The notes: generated by a model not told the origin, from the letters alone. Counted from the stretch's first letter, positions 1-5,531 are shown. The stretch is 5,531 nucleotides of DNA from Nitrosomonadaceae bacterium (GCA_021300055.1 JAJTHU010000231.1:1-5531); one strand, 5' to 3'. Numbers and translations: made by a program.

Positions 1-79
1 GCAAGCGACCAGCCTTCCACATACGCCAGGCGGTCTTGTAGGTAAGGCCTTGCTGCTTAGCCCACACGCTCAATTTCAT
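1..79 (-). CDS. tnpA: IS607-family transposase TnpA (serine recombinase), N-terminal 26 codons only, runs off left edge
   Basis: Reading the minus strand from an ATG at 79-77 gives 26 uninterrupted codons to the window edge, beginning MKLSVWAKQQGLTYKTAWRM and continuing WKAGRL. This is the characteristic start of the MerR-like helix-turn-helix that precedes the serine-recombinase domain in IS607 transposases: the pattern (M)KLS-x-(Y/W)AK-x(2)-G-(I/L)-(S/T)YKTAWR, then (W/F)KAG. In that family TnpA cuts and rejoins DNA through a serine intermediate and needs no long terminal inverted repeats. The recombinase domain, with its catalytic serine, and any partner tnpB would lie to the left of the window and cannot be seen. 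A GAGG lies 13 bases before the ATG, which is a little far for a ribosome binding site. A stand-alone MerR-type regulator is a less likely alternative, because the YKTAWR and WKAG wording is specific to IS607 proteins. Confidence 0.8.
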   Translation of the reverse strand, partial: MKLSVWAKQQGLTYKTAWRMWKAGRL

Positions 80-130
80 AAAAAACACTGTACCTCAATT
101 GGGCATATTTCGTTATGTATCTTGTTACAG
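1..130 (-). mobile_element. End of a putative IS607-type insertion sequence (right end in this orientation, left terminus of the element)
   Basis: The start codon of the transposase lies at 79, and in IS607 elements tnpA begins close to one terminus, so the element should end shortly after it. Base composition supports this. Positions 72-128 hold 17 G/C of 57 (about 30%), while 129-179 hold 34 of 51 (about 67%). The element boundary is therefore placed near 125-135. IS607 elements have no terminal inverted repeats and make no target duplication, so the exact end cannot be read from this side alone. CTCAATT occurs twice, at 69-75 and 94-100, a spacing of 25 bases; it could be a subterminal recombinase-binding repeat or chance. 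The GC-rich remainder, 131-179, is probably native DNA downstream of queG, and I see no clear terminator hairpin in it. Confidence 0.5.
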
Positions 131-179
131 CTCGCAACCCTCGGCCGCTCGACCTTGGAGTCAGGGAGAACCTGCGCAG

Positions 180-1265
180 TTAGCGTCGCGCTAGCGCCCA
201 GTCAATGTGCTCAGCGACTAGAGCAGACGCCTGCGATCGTGCGCTGGTAAGCGCTTCACGCAGGATCGCTCGCGTTTCGCTGGCGATTGACGTGCTTCTC
301 AGGGCATTGCCACTGGCAACAGCGAGGTTGCGCTGCCAGCGCTCGAATCCGATGCGCCGGATGGCGGATCCCTCCATGCGGGAGAGCCATTGCGTTTCCG
401 TCCAAGACCACAGTTCAACGATGCCGATGCGATCCAGTCCATGGCGGACATGAAAGTCGACCTCTGCCGTCGGCTGCGCGTATTTGTTCCACGGGCACAC
501 CAACTGGCAATCGTCGCAGCCATAGATGCGGTTCCCCATCGCCTCGCGAAACTCCAAGGGGATACTACCCTTGTGCTCGATGGTCAGGTACGAGATGCAG
601 CGGCGCGCGTCTAGCTGGTACGGCGCAACGATGGCTTGAGTCGGGCAGATGTCAATACAACGTTGGCAAGTGCCGCAGTGTTCGGTAATCGGCGCGTCGA
701 CGGGAAGCGGCAGATTGACGTATATCTCACCTAGGAAGAACATCGAGCCAGCTTCTCGGTGCAGCAGCAAGGTGTGTTTGCCGCGCCAGCCGATACCGGC
801 TTTACGCGCGATTGCCACCTCCATGACGGGAGCTGAATCAGCGAACACGCGAAACTGAAAATTCGTGTCAGCACGCGCGGCAATCATTTCACTTAGTCGT
901 TGCAGCTTGCCGCGCATGACCTTGTGATAGTCGCGGCCGAGCGCGTAGCGCGAAACAAATGCCGCTTCGGGATCTTGAATGGTCTCCCAGCTGTCGCGCG
1001 CCGCGAGTGGGGTGTAGTTGAGCCGCGTGGTGATGATTCGGACGGTGCCAGGGACGATGACAGCAGGGGTGCCGCGATCATGGCGAGCCATATAATCCAT
1101 GGATCCGTGATAGCCCTTCGCCAGCCATTCTGCGAGTTGTTGGCGCTCTGTATCGAGTGCGACATCGCTGATGCCCACTTGCTGGAACCCAAGTTCCGCG
1201 CCCCAGCGCTTGACGTCGGCGGCCAACGCCCTAAGCGCACTTTCGCTTGAAGCTTCACTACCCAT
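180..1265 (-). CDS. queG: Epoxyqueuosine reductase QueG, complete
   Basis: This cytoplasmic cobalamin- and iron-sulfur-dependent enzyme reduces epoxyqueuosine to queuosine at the wobble position of GUN-anticodon tRNAs. The product has 361 residues, close to the family norm (about 380 in E. coli). The N-terminal half is the cobalamin-binding domain; D143 in FADSAPVMEV corresponds to the conserved aspartate proposed as the proton donor. It is followed by KAGIGWRGKHTLL and the GEIYVNLPL strand. Two [4Fe-4S] motifs follow: C197-x2-C200-x2-C203-x3-C207-P, and C250-x2-C253-x3-C257-P. C223, in RRCISYLTIEHKG, can supply the remaining ligand. The C-terminal part, including GFERWQRNLAVASGNAL (306-322), matches the HEAT-like tRNA-binding tail. 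The ATG at 1265 is chosen because the family's N-terminal helix (ADVKRWGAELGF) begins soon after it; the ribosome binding site is weak. It is divergent from tsaE with 31 bp between start codons, so promoters must lie inside coding sequence. A related neighbourhood exists in E. coli. No damage is seen. Confidence 0.96.
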   Translation of the reverse strand: MGSEASSESALRALAADVKRWGAELGFQQVGISDVALDTERQQLAEWLAKGYHGSMDYMARHDRGTPAVIVPGTVRIITTRLNYTPLAARDSWETIQDPEAAFVSRYALGRDYHKVMRGKLQRLSEMIAARADTNFQFRVFADSAPVMEVAIARKAGIGWRGKHTLLLHREAGSMFFLGEIYVNLPLPVDAPITEHCGTCQRCIDICPTQAIVAPYQLDARRCISYLTIEHKGSIPLEFREAMGNRIYGCDDCQLVCPWNKYAQPTAEVDFHVRHGLDRIGIVELWSWTETQWLSRMEGSAIRRIGFERWQRNLAVASGNALRSTSIASETRAILREALTSARSQASALVAEHIDWALARR

Positions 1266-1296
1266 TGCCGCAGTCTACCAACCCCGAACCCTAGCC

Positions 1297-1800
1297 ATGT
1301 CCGCCTCGTTTTCCATCGATGTGGCGCTCAGTAATGAAGAGCACACGCGGCGCGTTGCCGCAATTTTGGCGCCCGCCTTGGCGCAGGCGCCGCTGCCGTT
1401 TGTGATCTTCCTGTCTGGCGAGCTCGGTGCCGGCAAAACAACCTTGGTTCGGGCGCTGCTTCGCGCCATGGGCTTTGGGGGACGCGTTAAGAGCCCGACC
1501 TACGCGTTGGTTGAAGTTTATGTAATTTCTGGATTAAACTTGTATCACTTTGATTTTTATCGCCTTAAGGATCCCGACGAATGGCACGAATCGGGCTTTC
1601 GCGATGCCTTAACGGATCAGGCAATCAGTCTGATCGAGTGGCCCCAGAAAGCACTGGGGGCTGGGGTGTCGTTGCCGCCAGCGGATCTGGAAATTGCGCT
1701 CTCGATGGGGCCGTCGAACGACGCCCGTCAGCTGAGGCTGAGCGCGCTCAGTTCACAAGCGATCAGGTTGCTCCAGCCACTAGCGTCCACGTTGAAGTAA
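1297..1800 (+). CDS. tsaE: tRNA t6A37 threonylcarbamoyladenosine biosynthesis ATPase TsaE
   Basis: TsaE is the small P-loop ATPase that works with TsaB and TsaD to transfer the threonylcarbamoyl group onto A37 of ANN-decoding tRNAs in the cytoplasm. The product has 167 residues (E. coli about 153). The Walker A loop is G41-ELGAGKTT-49 and is intact. The switch-like SPTYALVEVY (67-76) follows, then the YHFDFYRL box with H84 and D86 (83-90), DP at 92-93, and the closing IEWP (113-116), all in family order. The ATG at 1297 is preferred. An in-frame ATG at 1171 would add 42 residues that are only the antisense of queG and resemble nothing in TsaE. No Shine-Dalgarno sequence precedes 1297. The stretch 1511-1560 within the gene is strikingly AT-rich. 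The last ~160-220 bp are overlapped by the start of the downstream amidase in another frame, so the two genes are surely co-transcribed. Confidence 0.95.
   Translation: MSASFSIDVALSNEEHTRRVAAILAPALAQAPLPFVIFLSGELGAGKTTLVRALLRAMGFGGRVKSPTYALVEVYVISGLNLYHFDFYRLKDPDEWHESGFRDALTDQAISLIEWPQKALGAGVSLPPADLEIALSMGPSNDARQLRLSALSSQAIRLLQPLASTLK
1511..1560 (+). promoter_or_regulatory. AT-rich island inside tsaE, possible internal promoter for the amidase gene
   Basis: These 50 bases contain 11 G/C (22%) inside a gene that is otherwise clearly GC-rich. TTGAAG at 1511-1516 matches four of six bases of a sigma-70 -35 box, and TAAACT at 1535-1540 matches four of six of a -10 box at 18-base spacing. This would start transcription around 1547, just ahead of the candidate amidase start codons at 1581 and 1638. 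Both boxes are weak, and the bases also encode the conserved TsaE segment around YHFDFYRL, so the composition may have another cause, such as a recombined patch. Confidence 0.22.
1567..1571 (+). promoter_or_regulatory. Candidate ribosome binding site for the amidase start at 1581
   Basis: AAGGA ends nine bases before the ATG at 1581, an ordinary Shine-Dalgarno spacing. It is the only good site near any possible amidase start, and favours 1581 over the GTG at 1638. The same bases encode Lys-Asp in the conserved RLKDP segment of TsaE, so the match may be coincidental. Confidence 0.35.
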
Positions 1801-3215
1801 GCCGTCGCTCACTGCTTGCCACCCTCGGCGGCCTTCCCCTGCTGGGTCTGATGCCGAACTTGGCGTTCGCTGCGACCCGCGTCAATGCTGCGCGTGTCTG
1901 GCCCGCCAACGAATACACACGCGTGACGTTTGAGGCGCCGCCGGGCGCAGCGCCGTTCAAGTTCCAGCACTTTTTCGTCAAGGACCCAGTTCGGCTCGTG
2001 CTCGATCTGGAAAACGTCGAACTCGGCGACGCGCTGCGGACATTGGCGAACAAGGTCGGCGCGGATGATCCGTACATCAAGAGCGTGCGCGTCGCGGTGA
2101 ACCGCCCGAACGTGGTGCGTGTCGTGCTCGACCTGAAGACTGAAGTGCTGCCGCAAGTCTTCGCCGTGCCTCCGGTGGGTGATTTCGGCCACCGCCTGAT
2201 GCTCGATGTTTACCCCGCGACACCAAGCGACCCGATGCTGGCGCTGCTCAATGAGGACGCAGCGCAGTTTGCACAGGGTGATGGTGCAGGCGGTACGAAA
2301 CCGCCGCCCACGCCTGTGGCGGCTGGCGCAAGTGCTGCGCCTGCAGTGCCGTCCACAACAAGTTCAGCTGCGCCCCCAAACCAAAAAAATAATGACATCA
2401 AACCCGCGCCGTCGGCGGATCTCGGTTCGCCGACGGGGGTTGCGGGGGCGACCGCCGGCACAAAGCCAACGACCGCTCCGAGCGCACCGGCGATCATCGC
2501 TGGCAAGAAGCCACCGCGGCCATTCGTCGTCATGCTCGACCCGGGGCATGGAGGGGAAGATCCCGGGGCCGTGGGCCGCCGCGGCACACGCGAAAAAGAC
2601 ATCGTGCTCCTGATCTCGCGCCTAGTGAAGGACAAGCTCGACAACGACCCGACCTATCGCATCGCCATGACGCGCGATGCCGATTTTTTTGTACCGCTGC
2701 ACCAGCGGGTGCAACGCGCGCGGCGCGTCAAGGCCGACCTGTTCATTAGTGTTCATGCGGACGCGTTCATCCATCCGCAGGCAAACGGCTCGTCGGTTTT
2801 CGCGCTTTCAGAGCGCGGAGCGACCTCAACAGCGGCGCGTTGGATCGCCAACCGCGAGAACGATGCAGACCTCATCGGAGGCATCAACCTTGCGACGCGT
2901 GATCAAGGCTTGGCGCGCATTCTGCTTGACCTTTCTACGACGGCGCAGATCAACGACTCGTTAAAGCTTGGTCGGTATGTACTCTCTGAGCTAGGCGAAG
3001 TGAACCGACTTCACAAACCACAGGTGGAGCAGGCGGGATTTGCTGTCCTTAAGGCGCCCGACATCCCGTCGATCCTTGTGGAGACCGCGTTCATTTCCAA
3101 TCCAGACGAAGAGCGCAAGCTGCGCGACCCGGTCTACCAAGAGAAGATGGCCGACGCAATCGCCGACGGCGTGCGAACCTACTTCAAGAAAAATCCTGCG
3201 CTTGCAAGGGCTTAA
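1581..3215 (+). CDS. amiC: Tat-exported N-acetylmuramoyl-L-alanine amidase, AmiC type (AMIN + Amidase_3); start codon uncertain
   Basis: This zinc enzyme cleaves the amide bond between MurNAc and the stem peptide of peptidoglycan, splitting septal wall during division in the periplasm. Counting from the ATG at 1581 (544 residues), a twin-arginine signal SRRSLLATL begins at residue 74. A hydrophobic stretch follows to AFA-A, with cleavage likely after A97. The AMIN septal-targeting domain spans about 100-212. A Pro/Ala/Thr-rich linker covers about 213-312, and Amidase_3 covers about 314-535. Zinc ligands are H323 (DPGHGG), E338 (TREKD) and H392 (SVHAD); the catalytic E501 lies in LVETAFISNP. 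The helical insertion at about 412-482 matches the autoinhibitory helix of AmiB/AmiC, which EnvC/NlpD-type activators displace. In-frame starts upstream of the RR motif are only ATG 1581 and GTG 1638. Both lie inside tsaE and leave an unusually long n-region of 74 or 55 residues. Function is secure; the N-terminus is not. Confidence 0.93.
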   Translation: MARIGLSRCLNGSGNQSDRVAPESTGGWGVVAASGSGNCALDGAVERRPSAEAERAQFTSDQVAPATSVHVEVSRRSLLATLGGLPLLGLMPNLAFAATRVNAARVWPANEYTRVTFEAPPGAAPFKFQHFFVKDPVRLVLDLENVELGDALRTLANKVGADDPYIKSVRVAVNRPNVVRVVLDLKTEVLPQVFAVPPVGDFGHRLMLDVYPATPSDPMLALLNEDAAQFAQGDGAGGTKPPPTPVAAGASAAPAVPSTTSSAAPPNQKNNDIKPAPSADLGSPTGVAGATAGTKPTTAPSAPAIIAGKKPPRPFVVMLDPGHGGEDPGAVGRRGTREKDIVLLISRLVKDKLDNDPTYRIAMTRDADFFVPLHQRVQRARRVKADLFISVHADAFIHPQANGSSVFALSERGATSTAARWIANRENDADLIGGINLATRDQGLARILLDLSTTAQINDSLKLGRYVLSELGEVNRLHKPQVEQAGFAVLKAPDIPSILVETAFISNPDEERKLRDPVYQEKMADAIADGVRTYFKKNPALARA

Positions 3216-3374
3216 GCCCCCGGTGTTGCGGGCTGGCCGGGATAAAAAGCTCTTTTCACGCAGACCCGCTGTCGAAGTGCCAAACTAAGACTTTGCGCCG
3301 AACATAATGTCGCTTGAGCCGCTCGTTTTCCAACGCGCATCGAACTCAAACCGATTTCCCTAACAAGCCGCCAC
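3216..3374. other. Intergenic gap between amidase and kinase relic, no clear terminator
   Basis: A perfect 12-bp palindrome, GGGCTTAAGCCC (3208-3219), covers the amidase stop codon. Next come small inverted repeats, AGCCC/GGGCT (3215-3219 with 3230-3234) and CCCGG/CCGGG (3219-3223 with 3237-3241). No T-run follows directly; the nearest TTTT is at 3253-3256. A factor-independent terminator is therefore not convincing. CATAAT at 3303-3308 resembles a -10 box but has no recognisable -35 box at 16-18 bases. It could be what remains of the promoter of the dead kinase gene. Confidence 0.3.
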
Positions 3375-3710
3375 ATGTCCGACGGTCAATACACCAATAC
3401 ACTTCCCATCGGCCATTTGCTGATGGAGTACGAGCTTGTCTCCGTACTTGGTGTGGGAGGCTTTGGCATCACGTAACTTGCGCGCGATACGTTGCTTGAG
3501 AAGCACGTCGCGATCAAAGAGTATTTCCCTGCTGCAGATGTCCCGCGAGGTGGCGGCATGACCGTTACCGTGACGAACACCCAGCGGACCAACCAGTACC
3601 AGACTGGTCTGGATCGCTTCCTGCAAGAAGCGCGCACGCTGGCCGGCTTTGCACATCCGAACATCGTGAGGGTCAATCGCTACTTCAAGGCCAACGGTAC
3701 TGGCTATATG
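3375..3710 (+). pseudogene. Ser/Thr protein kinase (PknB/Hanks type) remnant, nonsense-mutated and truncated
   Basis: From the ATG at 3375 the frame reads as the N-lobe of a bacterial Hanks-type Ser/Thr kinase. The glycine loop is G26-V-G-G-F-G31-I-T and the ATP-anchoring lysine is K48 in HVAIKEYFPA. The C-helix region follows as RFLQEARTLAGFAHPNIVRV, then YFKANGTGYM. Codon 34 is TAA (3474-3476), where relatives have tyrosine (GIT-Y-LARD); one base change, TAC to TAA, explains it. Kinase likeness stops after the Met codon at 3708-3710, where family members continue YMVM(E/D)Y-EG. The HRD catalytic loop, DFG motif and whole C-lobe are missing. The frame stays open to a TGA at 3822-3824, overlapping the 3' end of the convergent c-di-GMP gene by 26 bp. 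Restart at TTG 3492 would give 110 residues without the G-loop and without catalytic residues, so activity is not expected. No good ribosome binding site is seen. Confidence 0.85.
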
Positions 3711-3798
3711 GGCTCGGGGCAAATCGAAATGCTTAAGGGTTTTACCCAGGTGCCGCCCAACCGGCTCGCTACCAAAACCAGTCTGACCCGGGGGCAAC
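3711..3798. other. Unassigned 88-bp segment between kinase breakpoint and GGDEF-EAL stop codon
   Basis: Kinase similarity ends abruptly at 3710, and the next gene, on the opposite strand, ends at 3799. In the kinase frame the segment encodes GSGQIEMLKGFTQVPPNRLA and further residues that fit no part of a kinase. The other two forward frames contain stops. I recognise no gene in it. A small hairpin GGGT-TTT-ACCC lies at 3736-3746, too short to call a terminator. It may be native 3' flank of the c-di-GMP gene brought next to the kinase fragment by a deletion or recombination. Confidence 0.45.
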
Positions 3799-5531
3799 TT
3801 AGGCCGCCGCCCGCTGGCTCTTGAGCAACGCAGTCACCTCGGGGGTCGTGAGTGGCTTCGCGAAAATAAACCCCTGGAACGCGTCACAGCCATTTGCGCG
3901 CAAGAATTCAAGTTGTGGGACCTGCTCAACGCCCTCAGCGACCACACGCAACTTCAGTCGTTTACCCATGGCGATGATCGCCTCGGCAATCGAGCAACTG
4001 TTGCCGTCTTCAGGGATCTGCGAAATGAAACCTTGGTCAATTTTGAGCGTTTGCGCCGGCAAGCGCTTGAGTTGTCCGAGTGATGAGTAGCCCACGCCGA
4101 AGTCGTCGATCGAAATGGTGGCACCCAAGCGCCGCAGCTCGGTGAGGATTTCAATCGATTGTTCAAGATTACGCATCGCCATCGTTTCGGTAATTTCTAG
4201 TTCGATCTGCGATGCGGCCACCCTGGTCTCCAACAATGCTGTCTTCATCGAAGGCAGCAACTTGCGTGATACGAACTGCCTAGGTGACAGATTGACGGCG
4301 ATGCGCACATCATGAAGCCCCTCGTGCTCCCACGTCTTGATCTGCTGGCACGCGGTCTTGAAGACCCACTCCCCTAGCGGCACGATGAGACCGAGTTCTT
4401 CGGCAACCGAGATAAAGTCCTTCGGAAAGATCTCTCCTTGCTGGGGATCGTTCCAACGCAGCAGCGCTTCCAATCCGACGATTTGACCGGTGCGAACGTC
4501 GACTTGTGGCTGATACCGCAGGAAGAACTCGTTACGCTCAATGCCACGGCGCAGCCGGGACTCAACCTCTAAGCGCTTCGAGAGCAAGAAATTCAGGTCC
4601 GAGGTAAAGAAGCGAGCAGTGTTGCGCCCAGCGTCTTTTGCTTGATACATAGCCGAATCGGCGTGCTTCAGCATGTGCTGAATATCTGTCGCATCGTTTG
4701 GGTAATGCGAGATGCCGATGGACGCTGTGACCGTGAGCTCGTGGCCGGATACCTCAATCGGCTTGGCTAGTTCAGCAAGGATTTTGTTGGCGACAATCCG
4801 CGCCGATTCCGGCTTCTCCAGGTCGGGAAGAACGATGACAAATTCGTCCCCACCTTCGCGAGAGACCGTGTCGCCCTCGCGAACCACTTTTGACAATCGC
4901 TTAGCAATGTCCCGCAACACATAGTCACCTGTGTCGTGGCCGAGGGTGTCATTCACAAGCTTGAAGCGATCGAGGTCGATGAATAGCAACCCAACATGGT
5001 GCTGTTGGCGCTGCGCGGAAAGGATCGCTTGGTTGAGGCGGTCTTGCATCAGGCGACGGTTGGGTAGCCCCGTCAATGCATCGTGATGCGCCATGTAGTG
5101 GATGGTGCGCTCTGTGTTGAGGCGCTCAGTCACGTCCTGCACTAGTGAGGCCACGCCAATGACTTTGTTGTGCTCGTCGACGAGGGGCGTGTTGTACCAT
5201 TCGGTATGAATTTCTTCCCCTCGCTTGGTCGTGTTTGCCATCGAGACCCGCGTTGAGTGACGCGTTTGCATGAGTTCCATCCACATCGCTGCGAGGCGCT
5301 CGCTTTCTTGCTGGCCATGCACAAGCAAGTAGCCGGACTCACCGATGACTTCGGTCGCCGCGTAGCCAAAGATGGCTTCCGCTGCCGGATTCCAAGTGGC
5401 GACGCGAAACTCCATGTCCCACTCAATGACCCCCAGCGGTGTCCTTTCAAGGTGTAGGCGGAGCCGCTGCAGCGCGAGCAGTTCTGCGCGCTCTGCTTTC
5501 TTGCGGTCTAGGGCTTCTTGCTCAAGCGCGC
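3799..5531 (-). CDS. PAS-GGDEF-EAL cyclic-di-GMP signalling protein, N-terminus beyond the right edge
   Basis: GGDEF domains make cyclic-di-GMP from two GTP and EAL domains hydrolyse it, controlling biofilm and motility. Numbering is from the Met codon at 5415-5413, but that Met is internal. The frame is open through 5529, adding at least 38 residues: a charged, leucine-heptad helix (ALEQEALDRKKAERAEL) and the PAS start TPLGVIEWD. A PAS domain with its C-terminal PAC part runs to about residue 100, GGDEF covers about 104-268 and EAL about 282-532. G188-GDEF-192 is intact, with the inhibitory RxxD site R179-D182 at the canonical five-residue spacing; D147 and N155 (FIDLDRFKLVND) are present. 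EAL residues are complete: E316 (EALLR), N375 (NLSPRQF), E407 (LEITE), D437-D438 (DDFG), K458 (LKID), E494 (AEGVE) and Q514 (QGF). Both activities are therefore possible. The PAS may sense redox or a small ligand, but no ligand residue is identifiable. Upstream sensor or membrane segments, if any, are outside the window. Confidence 0.95.
   Translation of the reverse strand, partial: ALEQEALDRKKAERAELLALQRLRLHLERTPLGVIEWDMEFRVATWNPAAEAIFGYAATEVIGESGYLLVHGQQESERLAAMWMELMQTRHSTRVSMANTTKRGEEIHTEWYNTPLVDEHNKVIGVASLVQDVTERLNTERTIHYMAHHDALTGLPNRRLMQDRLNQAILSAQRQQHHVGLLFIDLDRFKLVNDTLGHDTGDYVLRDIAKRLSKVVREGDTVSREGGDEFVIVLPDLEKPESARIVANKILAELAKPIEVSGHELTVTASIGISHYPNDATDIQHMLKHADSAMYQAKDAGRNTARFFTSDLNFLLSKRLEVESRLRRGIERNEFFLRYQPQVDVRTGQIVGLEALLRWNDPQQGEIFPKDFISVAEELGLIVPLGEWVFKTACQQIKTWEHEGLHDVRIAVNLSPRQFVSRKLLPSMKTALLETRVAASQIELEITETMAMRNLEQSIEILTELRRLGATISIDDFGVGYSSLGQLKRLPAQTLKIDQGFISQIPEDGNSCSIAEAIIAMGKRLKLRVVAEGVEQVPQLEFLRANGCDAFQGFIFAKPLTTPEVTALLKSQRAAA

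Noticed and set aside
1210..1238. TTGACG at 1210-1215 as a -35 box for tsaE
   Set aside because: A good -35 match, but no acceptable -10 hexamer at 16-18 bases; it lies within queG coding sequence and is likely chance.
1171..1296. In-frame upstream ATG extending TsaE by 42 residues
   Set aside because: The extension is antisense to the queG N-terminus, has no TsaE similarity, and the ATG at 1297 gives a normal-length protein.
2382..2390. CAAAAAAAT as a programmed -1 frameshift signal in the amidase
   Set aside because: The phase allows slippage on A-AAA-AAT, but the zero frame encodes the complete conserved amidase domain downstream, so no frameshift is needed.
2206..2644. Long open frames on both strands across the amidase linker, including an Arg-rich one
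   Set aside because: They overlap a confidently identified gene, are composed of the biased residues expected from shifted GC-rich Pro/Ala codons, and show no family motifs.
3204..3256. Possible rho-independent terminator after the amidase
   Set aside because: The stems are only 5 bp with 10-13 base loops, and no T-run follows directly; the GGGCTTAAGCCC palindrome has no loop.
3732..3758. Possible sigma-28 flagellar promoter (TAAGGGTT then GCCGCCCA)
   Set aside because: The -10 half matches only GCCG of GCCGATAA, the spacing is 10 instead of 11, and no gene lies downstream on that strand.
3360..3797. 145-codon minus-strand open frame opposite the kinase relic
   Set aside because: It has no recognisable motif and mirrors the kinase codons; the plus-strand reading has clear kinase signatures.

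Overview
The window looks like chromosomal DNA of a GC-rich Gram-negative proteobacterium, most likely a betaproteobacterium. This rests on three things: the divergent queG / tsaE-amiC arrangement, a twin-arginine-exported AMIN-Amidase_3 protein, and a Ser/Thr kinase relic with a G-loop of the kind common in Burkholderiales-type genomes. The taxonomy is inferred from gene content only; no rRNA or other marker is present.

Layout, left to right. (1) Positions 1-79, minus strand: the first 26 codons of an IS607-family serine-recombinase transposase (tnpA), followed by an AT-rich stretch. That stretch changes sharply to GC-rich DNA near position 128, so an IS607-type element probably ends about 50 bp from the 3' end of queG. 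(2) 180-1265, minus strand: complete queG, epoxyqueuosine reductase, the last step of queuosine synthesis. (3) 1297-1800, plus strand: tsaE, the P-loop ATPase of the t6A tRNA-modification machinery, divergent from queG across 31 bp. (4) About 1581-3215, plus strand: a periplasmic N-acetylmuramoyl-L-alanine amidase of the AmiC type. Its translation must begin inside tsaE, because no ordinary start codon lies between the tsaE stop and the Tat motif. (5) 3216-3374: a short intergenic gap. (6) 3375-3710, plus strand: a dead N-terminal fragment of a Ser/Thr protein kinase, with a nonsense codon just after the glycine-rich loop and loss of everything after the first ~112 codons. (7) 3711-3798: a short stretch I cannot assign. 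(8) 3799-5531, minus strand: a PAS-GGDEF-EAL cyclic-di-GMP enzyme whose N-terminus lies beyond the right edge. Both catalytic domains look intact.

queG and tsaE both serve tRNA modification, and tsaE-amid­ase is a long-conserved neighbourhood (in E. coli queG, nnr, tsaE, amiB, mutL, miaA, hfq). Here the expected mutL/miaA continuation is absent, and the kinase relic and the c-di-GMP gene occupy its place. With an IS end on the other side, the conserved core is bordered on both sides by signs of rearrangement. I found no CRISPR array, tRNA, rRNA or convincing undescribed system. The most notable items are the IS607 end, the decayed kinase with its abrupt breakpoint, and the unusually long tsaE/amidase overlap.
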